A program made the position numbers and the translations under genes. DNA of 45,378 bases from Chara braunii. Taxonomy: Eukaryota > Streptophyta > Charophyceae > Charales > Characeae. Of this stretch, positions 12,445 through 22,640 are shown piece after piece. Every line of letters starts with the position of its first letter. Position 1 is the first letter of the stretch. The stretch is from assembly GCA_003427395.1 (NCBI GenBank), contig BFEA01000179.1, forward strand, positions 2,357,285 through 2,402,662, in the 5' to 3' direction. A model generated the notes under the pieces. The model was given only the letters and a program-made list of their open reading frames with translations. It was not told the DNA's origin and did not search any database.

Positions 12445-12838
12445 GTCCGCAAGTGGTGACCGACCCGCAATCTGGGTCGAGCGATACCAGTTCGGCCCGT
12501 TTAAACGACCCTTCTGAACGCGCGCCCTCTTCCAGCCTTGAAATCGTCCTTGGAAGGGTTGTATATGTGCCCGCCATTCGAAGGGGCAGGCTTCTTAACC
12601 GCCTCAGGCGGGACGGCATGCTACGGCACGCTTCGACAGGAGACGACATCCGACGGCACGTGTCGTAGCATGCCGTCCCGCCTGAGACGGTTAAGAAGCC
12701 TGTTCCTTCGAATGGCGTATACAACCCTTTCAAGGACGATTTCAAGGCTGGACGAGGGCGCGCGTTCAGAAGGGTCGTTTAAACGGGCCGAACTGGTATC
12801 GCACGACCCAGATTGCGGGTCGGTCACCACCTGCGGAC
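12445..12838. mobile_element. 394-bp foldback (long inverted repeat) element
   Basis: The left arm (12445-12630) and right arm (12659-12838) are reverse complements over about 180 bases, separated by a 28-base loop. Counting by eye I see about nine mismatches and one 6-base gap, roughly 95% identity. Because it is a near-palindrome, both strands show similar open frames, which should not be taken as genes. A partial third copy of the arm end follows at about 12869-12900, in the left-arm direction. Known classes that look like this are foldback or MITE-type DNA transposons and hairpin small-RNA loci. I did not find a target-site duplication. A transcript would form a long, nearly perfect hairpin. 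Confidence 0.85.
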
Positions 12839-12949
12839 GGCCCAGATCGTAGGCCTGCGATCTGAGCCTTCTGCAGGTGGCGACCGGACCGCAACCTGGG
12901 GCGGTAGATATGACATTAGCGCTTCTTATAATATTGTAAATTAAATTGC

Positions 12950-14880
12950 AATTTTTTTTTTTTTTTTTTTTTTTCTTGAATACTAAAAGGATAAAAATTA
13001 GAAGTCTTAATCCGATCACTTGTTCGTTTGAGGGCGTGCGAAATTCCTATAGTCAAACGGGCCTTACGGTGAGTGTGTGGTCGCACGCAAAACTGTGAAT
13101 CCTAACTATGAGAAACCCTAGATAAAAATATATGTAAATAATCAAACTAGTAAAATTTCAAAAAAATACTTTAAAATTAATTAAAATTTATTTTTCTGAG
13201 TACTCTACATTCTGCTTTTGATTCTTCATTGGCAAACTCAATTTTAGGGATTTATCCCGAACCCAATCCCAATGGAGAAACGAAAAATGTTGCCAATACT
13301 TTCAAAAATTCCTGATAATTATTGAAAACTTCAGTAAAACTTTTGACTTTGTTAATCCTCACAAAATCCCCACCCTAAGGAATTAGGGAACATAAAAAGG
13401 AATATATCTCACATAATTCTACTGTAAAACAATTAATTTTAAAAATTTGCTTAAATTTTAAAATAAACTCAAAATTTTTTAAAGTAAATACTTTCCTAAG
13501 CCGAAGTCAGATCAAATTTCAATCAATTTTTTGCATTAAAACAATTAATTTTTAAAAACTCTCTTAACATTCAAAATAAGCTTGTAAATTTTAAAATAAA
13601 CTAGGCTATCATCCGGGCCGCCCGGGTCCGGGGTGGCCAGCCCGTGCAAGGACCAAGGAAGGTCCCAGCAAAAAAAAAAAAAAAAAAAAAAATCCAAAAA
13701 ATCTGAAAACAAACTATGTTATGAAGAAAAATAAACTGAACAAATTTTGCCTCAGGGTCACGTCAAAATTATTCACCAAATTTAAAATAAAAATCATTTA
13801 TTTATTTATTTATTTATTTTTATTTATTTTATTTTTTTTGGCCCCGCCGGGCAAGTGACCTCGGGCCACTCCGGTAGCCTAGAAAATAAATACTCAAAAA
13901 TTACTTCAAAATAATTTTGGTGATTATCCGGCATTCTGCTTTTGATTCTTCATTGGCAACTTTTGTTTTAGGGATATATCTCAAACCCCATCCCAATGGG
14001 GGGAATGGGGGGAAGGGAAATGCTGCCAAAATTTTCAAAAATTCCTGATAATTATTCAAAGGCCTCATAAACCTTTTGACTTTGTTATACCTCAGTTAAT
14101 CTCTACTTTAGAAAATTAAAAATCATAAAAATCAATTTATCTTATTAAATTTTATTTCTAATCAATTAATATTAAAATAATCTAAAGAAAATCAAAACCA
14201 GAGCCCAGGCAACCTGTTGATTAATTTAGCCTTGCTGCACATTTTGTTTTATTGAATGAAAGAGTTATAAAAAAAAAAAAAAAGTTTATCTTACTTAAAT
14301 ATATATTTAATCAATAAAATTACAAAAAATCCTTAAAAATCCAAAAACAGAAAAGAAGTTTTTAAAATGCTTCAGCACATCCTAAATTTACCACTTACCA
14401 CTTCGAAGGCTCAAAAGGGATGCAAGGGAATTAATCCACATTTAATTTGATTTTAATCAATTAAATTCTTATAAATAATTTAAAAATCAACGTAAAGATG
14501 TAAAAATCAAACAACAAGAGGATTGAAGCTTTAAATTTGTTACGTTACTGAGTGAACAATTTTACCCTCAAGGGCACCGGCGTTAGAGAGGATTTCCGAT
14601 TCACGTCCAATAGAGTACGTATGTTTTATTCGAGGTTTCTTTGATAGAAGTCATGGAGGCCGATTTGACCCGAAACCTTAACTCCGACGCGTATCTAGAG
14701 TGATTTAGGATCGGTTAGCCATTAGGATCGACAGTATCGTATAGGGTATTGTCTTGAACCCAATCCCAAAGGAGAGAGGGTAAATGCTGCCAAAATTTTC
14801 TATGTTTTTAAGTTTTTTTCACCTCATTTTTCTGCTCTTCTTATTCCTTTCCACCGTTCAAACAAAGAGAGGGGTTAGCT
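12950..14880 (+). repeat. AT-rich leader of tandem unit, copy 1
   Basis: This stretch is noncoding and AT-rich. It matches 15990-17725 in order: GCGTGCGAAATTCCTATAG near 13036 matches the sequence near 16081, followed by GAGAAACCCTAGATAA in both. Inside it a motif around TCTGCTTTTGATTCTTC plus GGGATTTATCCCGAACC recurs (about 13210 and 13930, with a partial copy near 14740). Poly(T) at 12952-12974, poly(A) at 13670-13691 and an ATTT run at 13795-13835 are included. It ends at the decayed gene starting at 14888. Confidence 0.75.
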
Positions 14881-14887
14881 CGAGTGG

Positions 14888-15790
14888 ATGTGACCCCCAC
14901 CACCAGCAGGGGAGTTCCCTATCATGGTGGAATGGTGGCCGTGTGAACCCCTGAAACTAGTAGACGGGGAACTGGTCGAGCTCACTCTTCCCTCCAGTCC
15001 TGTCCGTGAAAACGAGACTGTTCGAGTTGAAGATTGATACTTTTGTGGGCAACGGTCTGGCTGTGGATGTTTCATGAGCTGAATGGGATGAAGGACAATA
15101 GCGGTACGAACATTCCGAAAACTTGCTGGTGCAAAGTGAAGGTCTTCCTGTACCTAAGTGTCGAAGCCGCAACGAAAGCGGCATTGTCCCTTCTTACCTG
15201 GCAGTCGTACACGGTCATTGATTGCGTTGAGCGATCTCTCTGAAAGGAGATACATTCATTTTGGGGCGAGGAGGAGGAGGATCTACGAAGGTGGCCTAGC
15301 AGGTACCCTGTTAGGGAAGTCTCGGGTGAGCTCCGGATTACCGGAACAGGATTCTTCCCTTACTCGAGCAGACGATTGAGGACCACTTTTCCCACGTTCG
15401 TAGATGTCGAGCTATTCAGAGGAGTGGGGGGCTTGGTTGAGTCCTACCTGACACCGCAGGAGCTTAGTTACTTCTCGTGTAGCGACCTCGACACATACTA
15501 TATCTATTATTCTCTTCTGACAGGAGGCCTTCGTTAAGGCGACGAGAGGCTTCAACTTAAAGAGTTGGTACGGTCTATAGCTCCTACCCCGTATAGGGAT
15601 AGGTTGAGAATGACATCATCAGAGTGAAGATATCCTTCACCAGCATACGTGTGGGACTTCCTAGACAGAGAGCTCAGGGCGGGGCCGAAGTACATTGCTT
15701 TAGTGGGCTCACTCTTTGTTGACGACTAGGACGTCTGGTGAAGTGATGCTCTTATATCCCCTCCTTTGATTGTGCAGTACTACGCGAGCA
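14888..15790 (+). pseudogene. orphan multicopy gene, copy 1 (decayed)
   Basis: This is the decayed counterpart of the gene at 17732-18835. The shared protein is unknown to me. Aligned by eye, both copies carry the phrases TCWCKV, YLSVEAA, SYTVID, RRWPSRY, ELSYF and YVWD. Copy 1 starts ATG TGA where copy 2 has ATG TGG, then has stops at 15035, 15241, 15535, 15625, 15727 and 15739, and a frameshift between about 15030 and 15070. Five stops replace TGG (Trp) and two replace CGA (Arg), so all seven fit C-to-T or G-to-A change. The homology ends at about 15790, so the acidic C-terminal tail of copy 2 is absent. I cannot assign a function. Confidence 0.72.
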
Positions 15791-15989
15791 AAGTTGTTCA
15801 ACTTATTTTTCCTGATATTTTGAAACTGCCATCAAGAAAAACGAATATCGTTTGCAATCGATACGCAAACAGATAGCGCGTATTTTCCTAAGTTAAATTT
15901 CAAAATAGTAAATTTCTTAATTAATTCATTCACATACTAAAATGATGAAAAATAAAGAAAGTGCTCTTATTTTGAAGTTTTTTTTCCAC
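15791..15989. other. AT-rich spacer between tandem copies
   Basis: About 200 bases of AT-rich sequence separate the truncated end of copy 1 from the start of copy 2 homology. I see no gene or known repeat in it. Confidence 0.5.
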
Positions 15990-17520
15990 AATTTATTCAA
16001 GATTCTACAACCTAAAAACAAAAATTTTTGATTGGATTATTTGAATCCGATAACTTTTTTGTTTGAACCTCGAAGACTGGGCGTGCGAAAGTCCTATTGT
16101 CAAACGAGACTTACGGTGAAAACTGTAAACAGTAACTACGAGAAACCCTAGATAATATATGTAACTAATTACACTAGTAAAATTCTAAAAAAATGCTTAA
16201 AAATTAATTAATTTTACTGATCATTCTCCATTCCGCTTTTGATATTTCATGAAAATACTTAAAAATTAATTAAATTTTATTTTTCTGATTACTCTGCATT
16301 CCACTTTTCATTTTTTTGATCACTCTGCATTTTGCTTTTGATTCTTCATGAAAATACTTTATAAATAATTAAATTTTTTTTATTACTCTGCATTCCGCTT
16401 TTGATTCTTCATTGGCAACATCAGTTTTAGGGATTTATCCCCAACCCGATCCCAATGGCGAGAGGGAAAATGCTGCCAAAATTTTCAAAAATTCCTGATA
16501 ATTATTGAGAAGTCCCGTGAATCTTTTAACTTTATTAAACCTCACAAAATCCCAAGCCTAAGGAATTAAGGAACATAAGAATCAATTTATCTCACATAAT
16601 TATATTTTAAAATAATTAATTTGCAAAAATTCCCTTAAAATAAAATTAAAAACTTATAAATTTTAAAATAAATACTTAAAGATTAATTAAAAATCGTTTT
16701 GGTGATTATCCGACATTCCGCTTTTGAATTTTTTAGTGGCAGCTTCTATTTTGGGGATATATCCCGAACCCGATCCCAATTTTGAATTTGTTACAACTAC
16801 ACATAGTTAATCTCTACTTTAGAGAATTAAAAATCGTAAAAAAAACATTATCTTAAAAAAATATGTTTTTAATCAATTAATAGTTAAATAATTTATAGGT
16901 AATCAAAACCAAAACCTGGACAACCTATAGATTACTTTAGCCCTGATGTCCAAATTGTTTTATTGAATTAAACAGTTGTAAATAAAAAAATTGAGATCTT
17001 GCTTAAATCTATTTTTAATCAATAAAATTCTAAAACTTTCTTAAAAATCTAAATAATAATTCAAGAAGGGATACAAGGGAATATAAGTGTTTCAACACAT
17101 CTTAAATCTACCACTTCGAAGGCTCGAAAGGGATATAAGGGAATTAATCCAGCTTTAATTTTATTTTAACCAATTAAATTCTTATATTTTAAAAAAAAAT
17201 CAAAGTTGAAACGTAAAAATCAAATAACAAGGGGATTGAAGCTTTAAATTTATTTCCTTACTGACTGAACAATTTCACCCCTTAAGGGCACCGACGTTAG
17301 AGAGGATTCCCGATTTACCTCGAATGGAGCACATGTCTTCGATTCGAGGTTCTTACGATAGAAGTCATGGAGGCCGATTTCAGTCGGGACTTCCACTCCG
17401 ACACGTATCTAGGATGATTTAGGATCGGTTTAGCCATTAGGATCGACGGTATCTTATAGGGATTTATCCCTAATCCGATCCCATAGGGAGAAGGGTAGAT
17501 GTTGCCGAACTTTTTCTGTG
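15990..17520 (+). repeat. AT-rich leader of tandem unit, copy 2
   Basis: This is homologous to 12950-14880 and in the same order. The CATTCCGCTTTTGAT motif is amplified here, occurring near 16230, 16300, 16390 and 16715. The GGGATTTATCCC...GATCCCA motif recurs near 16430, 16755 and 17460. The sequence just before the gene, with AGGATCGACGGTATC at about 17432, corresponds to about 14725 in copy 1. No coding frame is seen. Confidence 0.75.
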
Positions 17521-17525
17521 TATTT

Positions 17526-17725
17526 CAGTTTTTTTTGCCTCATTTTTCTGCCCCTCTTATTCCTTTCCACCGTTCAGACGAAGAGAGGGGTTCGCTCCAG
17601 TTTTTTTTGCCTCATTTTTCNTCCACCGTTCAGACGAAGAGAGGGGTTCGCTCCAGTTTTTTTTGCCTCATTTTTCTGCCCCTCTTATTCCTTTCCACCG
17701 TTCAGACGAAGAGAGGCGTTCGCTC
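17526..17725 (+). repeat. 72-bp tandem repeat just upstream of the copy 2 gene
   Basis: The unit CAG-T8-GCCTCATTTTTCTG... through GTTCGCTC starts at 17526, 17598 and 17654. The middle copy is 16 bases shorter and contains an undetermined base at 17621, so its length is not certain. Copy 1 of the larger unit has a single equivalent near 14815-14880. The T-rich tract before the CAG resembles a splice acceptor, but no intron was shown. Confidence 0.85.
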
Positions 17726-17731
17726 GAGTGG

Positions 17732-18835
17732 ATGTGGCCCCCAATAGCAGTAGGGGAGTTCCCCATGACGATGGAATGGTGGCCGTGTGAACCCCTCGAA
17801 CTAGTAAAAGGGGAACTGGTCGAACTCACTCTTCCCTCCCTTCCCGTCCGTGAAAACAACAACTCCTCAAGATGGCGATCGAAACTTCTGCGGCCAGAGG
17901 TTTGCATATGGATTTTCGGTGAGCTCAATGTGATGAAGGACAATAGGGGTAAAAAAATGTAGGAAACTTGCTGGTGCAAAGTGAATGTCTTCCCGTACCT
18001 AAGTGTCGAAGCCGCAAAGAAACCGACATTGTCCCTTGTTACCTGGAAGTCGTACACGGTCATTGATTGGGCCGAGCGATACCTTCGAAAGAAGATAGAT
18101 TCGTTTCGGGGCGAGGAAGAGAAGGACGTGCGAAGGTGGCCTAGCAGGTACACTGTTAGGAACGTCTCGGGTGAGCTCCGGTTTGTCGGGCCATGATTCT
18201 TCCCTTACTCGAGCAGACGATTAAGGACCATTGTTCCCACGTTCGTAGTAGACGAGCTGTTCGGAGGAGTGGGGGACTTGGTTGAGTCCTACCTGACGTT
18301 GAAGGAGCTTAGTTACTTCTCTCGTGGCGACCTCGACACGAACTATATCTACTATTCTCTTCTGATGGGACGCCTTCGTTGGGGCGACGAGAGGCTCCTG
18401 GTTATACAGCTGATATGTTCTATAGCTCCTACCCTGCAAAGGGATTGGTCGAGAACGGTGTCATCAGACTGGAGACATCGTCCACCACCATACGTGTGGG
18501 ACCTCCTAGACAGAGAGCTCAGGGTCGGGCCGAAGTACATTTCTTCAGTGGGCCGACTCTTTATGGACGACTGGGACGCCTGGTGGAGTGACGCTCTTCT
18601 ATCCCCGCATCTGATTGCGCGGTACTACGAGAGCATAGGGGCACCGGGGTACGCCCTAGAGCCGCTGGTAGACGACGGTGACATTGAAGACGAGGAGGCG
18701 TGGGAACCCGATTGGGTGGATACCGACGAGGAGGATTCCGAGTCGGAGGATGAGGCAGAGGAGGTTGAGGAGGTGAACGACGCTGCTGCTGGGACGATCC
18801 ATTTTCCGAGGTTAGTGGTCGGGTTCGCAGCCTAG
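17732..18835 (+). pseudogene. orphan multicopy gene, copy 2 (two internal stops)
   Basis: From ATG at 17732 one frame runs to 18835, equal to 367 residues if two in-frame stops are ignored (TAG at 17960, TGA at 18194). I chose this start because copy 1 has the matching ATG in the same context. I do not recognise the family. It is soluble-looking, with Trp/Tyr-rich segments (EWWP, SYTVIDWAERY, RRWPSRY, DDWDAWW) and a strongly acidic tail of about 45 residues (about residues 310-355) rich in Asp and Glu, ending in a short hydrophobic stretch. At about 17870-17930 the frame diverges from copy 1, suggesting compensating frameshifts. It may be a transposon-borne or amplified host gene. The intact C-terminal part (18269-18835) is the best preserved. 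Function unknown. Confidence 0.6.
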
Positions 18836-18954
18836 GCGTGCGGAGGCGACAGAGCGGCTAGAGGCAGGCCAGATGGAGAGATGCGACCGGATCTACATGG
18901 GCAAACACATCGTCTTCCTTACACAAGTACGTTAGAGTCGTGGTCGTCTGAGGA

Positions 18955-19440
18955 GCGACGACCAAGGTTGCCACGCGGGGCACCCCGGGGCCGAGGCCGG
19001 GGTCGCGATTTGACCCTCGGACCCCCGCAGCGAGGGGCACCGACCCCCGAACCCCGCGTAAGAACCCCGCGCCCACCCGAATCTCCGGACCCCCGCGGGC
19101 ACCCCCGCACCCCCGCACCCCCGCACCCAGCCCCGCCAACCCGGCCCCGACAGCCCCGCTCCCTACCCCGGCCTGCACCCCCGGTCCCCGGCAGCCTCGC
19201 CCCGCAACCCCGCCCCCCACATTGGCCCCTGCACCCGCGCTCCCCCGCCGCCCGACACCCCCATGCCCGCCACCCCGCCGGCCGCAGCCCCGCCCATCGA
19301 CCCCCGACCACTGACACCTGCACCTCGCGACCCACACCCCGCGCGCCCACCCTGCACCCCCGCACCCCGCCGCCCCGCTGCCCCGCAGGCCCGCACCCAG
19401 CACCCCGCTCCCCGAACCCCGCACCTCGGCTGCCGACAAA
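18955..19440 (+). repeat. C-rich minisatellite (G4-prone on minus strand)
   Basis: The plus strand is dominated by CCCCGC and CACCCCCGC words for nearly 500 bases, and the minus strand is correspondingly G-rich. This creates long Pro/Ala/Arg- and Gly-rich open frames in several frames, which are artefacts. Runs of four to five G on the minus strand could form G-quadruplexes. A compositionally similar tract flanks the gap at 29683. Confidence 0.85.
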
Positions 19441-19446
19441 AAAACA

Positions 19447-19557
19447 TTAGAAAACTTATGTAACTCTATATGGGACGCTGGGCCCGGTTCCCAGCACATG
19501 CTGCTCCCCACGAATAAATTGGAGCTTTTGTCCCAAAAAAAAAAAGAAAGAAAGAAA
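19447..19557 (+). mobile_element. retroposon 3' tail, copy 1 (plus)
   Basis: A module GGGACGCTGGGCCC...CAGCACATG...CTCCCCACGAATAAATTGGAGC is followed by a poly(A) tail at about 19534-19557. Its reverse complement matches 20049-20115 and 21556-21612, each beside poly(T). That pattern fits a SINE or a 5'-truncated LINE. No reverse transcriptase is visible nearby. Confidence 0.65.
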
Positions 19558-19621
19558 GGGCACATGGCATGCACCGTGTGTCCCATAACTGTCTTGAGCA
19601 GTCACTGCGCACTGGCCACCG

Positions 19622-19652
19622 GTGCCACCACATTATAAAAGAATGTGGCACC
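19622..19652 (+). promoter_or_regulatory. possible TATA box in a small hairpin
   Basis: TATAAAAG at 19634-19641 sits in the loop of a short inverted repeat (GGTGCCA / TGGCACC). About 110 bases downstream GAG|GTAAGT (intron GT at 19751) matches the plant 5' splice consensus. Together they could mark a small transcription unit or a retroposon remnant. There is no coding support. Confidence 0.2.
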
Positions 19653-19784
19653 AAAGGCTTGTGCATCGATTGAGCAAGCCTTCAGTTCTGGACTCAACAC
19701 CAGAGGCTTGCACGTCGCGTGCCCTGATACTTGCGGCGTTATGCGGTGAGGTAAGTACAACTGCGTTGTACAAACCTCGTTTCG

Positions 19785-20520
19785 AAAGGTTTTTTTTTTT
19801 TTTTTTTTTTTTCTTAAACCACCAGTACTTGGCCCAGCTATGGGCCGCAGGCGTGTCCCGTTAACGCGCCGCATTTTTGGGGGGGGGGCGTTCACATGAA
19901 CGGCCGGTCGCTGAGAATTGCGACGCAGAAAAGAAAGAACAACAGCAAAAAAGAAACTACTTTCGAGGTTGGGTCGGTGGTCGTGTGGGTTTTTTTTTTT
20001 TTTTTTTAAAGTTCGGGCAGGGGTCATTGTCCTTTTTTCTTTTTTTTTATAAACAAAATCGCTCTATTTATTGGTGTGGAGCGTCACCTGCTGGGAAACT
20101 GGTAATGGGACGGTGGGGGTAGTGGTCACCTCTGTTCTTGGTGGAATGCTTCTAAGTTCTAACTAGTATTTCAGGTACATTCTGGATGTCTGTTTTTTCT
20201 GCTTTTTTTTTTTTTTTTCGTTTTTCTTAAATTCCCCTGCCAGCGAGGCAGGGCATATCCCGTGATGTACTAAACAGCCCTCCTTGAGGGCATGCTCACA
20301 CTTGCACACAGACAAATGTATGTAACTAATTTCAGGGCCAAATTCATGTTCCTTTTTTTTTTTTTTCTTCTTCGATATTCCTTATTTCACTTTTCGATTC
20401 TGACTGAAATGCCACGGGGCTGATACAGCCAAACTGCGACGTGCTCACATCAGCACTGAGGAGAATGCATCCAACTGCATTCACATCCACAACGTTGTTT
20501 TTTTTTTTTTTTTTTTTAGC
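19785..20520 (-). repeat. cluster of poly(T) tracts (nested retroposon tails)
   Basis: Six T-runs of 10 or more bases lie within about 730 bases, near 19790-19812, 19988-20007, 20036-20048, 20203-20218, 20349-20366 and 20497-20517. Different unique sequence follows each one. This is the pattern expected from repeated insertion of poly(A)-tailed elements in minus orientation. The first is followed by ACCAGTACTTGGCCCAGC, which recurs in the foldback at about 20703. Confidence 0.7.
20036..20115 (-). mobile_element. retroposon 3' tail, copy 2 (minus)
   Basis: After poly(T) comes CTCTATTTATTGGTGTGGAGCG and then CACCTGCTGGGAAACTGG. This matches the reverse complement of the module at 19470-19530 and the copy at 21556-21612. 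Confidence 0.65.
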
Positions 20521-20552
20521 TGTTTTCGTTTTCCAACTGGTTCCCCCAGCCT

Positions 20553-20795
20553 CCGCCCGTCCAGGTACTGGTACTGCCGGGCTTGGCCGGCTCAACATAC
20601 CGGTCGCTGGAGGCTCAGACTTGATAGCTGGGCCAAGTAGTGGTGGTTTAATGCTCGACATACCGGTCGCTGGAGGCTCAGACGTGATAGCTGGGCCAAG
20701 TGCACCAGTACTTGGCCCAGCTATCAAGTCTGACCCTCCAGCGACCGGTATGTCGAGCCTGCCAAGCCTGGCAGTACCAGTACCTGGACGGGCGG
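20553..20795. mobile_element. second foldback element with a duplicated left arm
   Basis: CCGCCCGTCCAGGTACTGG at 20553 pairs with its reverse complement ending at 20795. The right arm spans about 20703-20795. The left side contains the inner arm twice (CATACCGGTCGCTGGAGG near 20598 and 20659), so two alternative hairpins are possible. Part of the arm (ACCAGTACTTGGCCCAGC) also occurs at about 19821. Apparent open frames through it are a by-product of the palindrome. Confidence 0.75.
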
Positions 20796-20799
20796 ATAG

Positions 20800-21527
20800 T
20801 CACATAGGGGTGAAGGTTGCTGTAGAGGTCGTAGCTGCTACAGTCCTGAAAGGTCAAGGTCGTAGCTGGTACAGTGTTGAAGGGCCCGGAAGTGGCCCTT
20901 CAGACGTTGCCCACAGTAGACCAGAGGCAAGTAGGCAAGTGGTGAGTCCTACCGTGGTGAGTCCCAGTCGCACCTAGTCCAGTCAGCAAGAACCATGTGT
21001 GACTGTGTGCACAAAGGGCCCGGTGGGAAACGGGCATAGTAGGCATACCAACGTCCAGCAGAACTGTAGATCAAGAGGCAGCGGCCAGCCATTCATTCAT
21101 TCGCTGTGTAAGCCATGCGGAAGCGCTGCTACAGCGTCTTGTGCGAGGTGGTGTACAGGTCGCCCGAAGTCGAAGTGGGCTGAAGAGAGAGGCAGTCGCC
21201 ATAGTTAGTAGTGCGGCCATAGCCGCTGTAGAGTTGGTGTTGGTTGCGTGTGTGTTTGTGTGTGAGCTACAGTGGGAGAGATACGTGCTTGGGATATTCA
21301 GGGTGATCTAGAGTGAGTGTCAGTACGTGTGAACAGTGGTGATCAGAGTACGAGAGTGGGTTGTATCAGCGCTGTTGCGCCATAGCTAGTTGAAGCGAGC
21401 TTGTATCGAAGTGTGTTATTGCGTCCATATGTCTGAGTTTGGTGTGGGCACCTAGCGCCAGACTACTTTGCCATCTGTTTGCATGTATGCGAGTGAAGAA
21501 TAGAGCGAGTCTGATTGCAAAAAGAAC
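20800..21527. other. no recognisable gene
   Basis: I see no domain or RNA gene. There are short internal repeats of GGTCGTAGCTG...TACAGT around 20828-20875 and a GT-rich section at 21235-21265. Confidence 0.4.
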
Positions 21528-21529
21528 TA

Positions 21530-21612
21530 GTTTTTTTTTTTTTCCCCCTCAAATGACACGGCTGCGTCTATTGGTGAGGAGCGTCACCTGCTGGAAACCT
21601 GGTCCAGCGGGA
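21530..21612 (-). mobile_element. retroposon 3' tail, copy 3 (minus)
   Basis: Poly(T) at 21530-21543 is followed by CTATTGGTGAGGAGCGTC and ACCTGCTGGAAACCTGG, matching copies 1 and 2 of the same tail module. A poly(A) stretch at about 21625-21640 lies just beyond. Confidence 0.65.
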
Positions 21613-21726
21613 AAAGAAAAGACGAAAAAAAAAAAAAGAACTCGGGCAGTATCACCTCTGCCAAGCAGTAGTACGTATGTGGCATACCGTGCAGCCACAC
21701 AGGTCTGCAGGGCCCGACCAGCGTTC

Positions 21727-22190
21727 TCAGCCTGAAAATGGCCCTCCAGGCCCTGAGTCTTTTCAGCCTGAAACGGAGGGTCATTTTCAGCCCCCTCCAG
21801 GCCCTGAGTCTTTTCAGCCTGAAACGAAGGGCCATTTTCAGGCCCTAATAAAGTCGGCCTCCCCTGAAACTTAGGTGCCAGACCAGGGATAAGCGAATGT
21901 CAACTTCAGGGCCTCATAAAGTCCACCTCCCCTGAAACTTAGGTGCCAGACCCAGTTTCAGGGGCTAAAGTAGCATTGGAAAGAGAGAGATGGTTGGCGG
22001 AGGCCAGGGAGACTTACATGTGGGCCTGTGGCGCCATAGCTCCAGCTTCGTCTTCGATGTACCTGCAGCAATGCGACCCCTTCACACGGTAGTACTTGGT
22101 ACAAAAGAGAAACAGTTCTTCTTTTTCCTCCTCTAAGTCCACCATCTTTCCCATCTCCTCCAGCTACCTGACTTCTCAATATCTGCAGAC

Positions 22191-22255
<65 letters not shown>

Positions 22256-22258
22256 GAC

Positions 22259-22302
<44 letters not shown>

Positions 22303-22640
22303 CTTTGGGACTTTATGACATTTGGATCCAGACTCGACATTGGGATTCAGACATTTGATGAGGGATTATTTGGGACCTGTACCGAAGACTTGGTTTTGAC
22401 GACATTCCCATCTCCTCCCCTATCTTCGTCTGATCCCGTCGTCCTTGTCTGTGTATGTTTGGGGCTGGCGCATTTCTCCTGTGTAAAGTGTCACGCCCCT
22501 TCACACCTTGCGATGATCATGTAACTTTGGTCTGCATTGCGACATTGATTGGGTTGATCATTGGTATTTTAGCCTTCCGCTGTACTATCTTGTACTATGT
22601 GAGAGAGGTCTGTTCTTGTCTGGTCTGCACCTTGCCGGTT
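21727..22640 (+). repeat. LTR-like dispersed repeat, left copy
   Basis: Three blocks match 41290-42175 in the same order and orientation: the CAGCCTGAAA / AGGCCCTGAGTC region (21740-21890), the GTAGCATTGGAAAGAGAG to ATGTACCTGCAGCAA region (21970-22075), and CTGCATTGCGACATTGA to ATGTGAGAGAGGTC (22532-22612). Short CAGCCTGAAA repeats about 50 bases apart resemble the upstream repeats of an LTR promoter. A (GA)n-containing insertion (about 22190-22490) is absent from the right copy. It could be a 5' LTR or a solo LTR. I could not define TG...CA ends or a primer-binding site. Confidence 0.55.
22194..22295 (+). repeat. (GA)n microsatellite
   Basis: About 100 bases of GA dinucleotides with a few CAGA interruptions, lying inside the left LTR-like repeat. 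Confidence 0.95.

Noticed and set aside
12302-13019. Open frames of 104-147 codons on both strands
   Set aside because: They are mirror readings of the two arms of the foldback and include GA-repeat sequence.
18858-19586. Long open frames of 148-242 codons on the minus strand and 189 on the plus strand
   Set aside because: They come from the C-rich minisatellite; translations are Gly/Arg- or Pro/Arg-only in several frames at once.
20344-20977. Open frames of 127 and 178 codons on opposite strands
   Set aside because: They run through poly(T) tracts and the second foldback, and the two strands give near-identical repeats.
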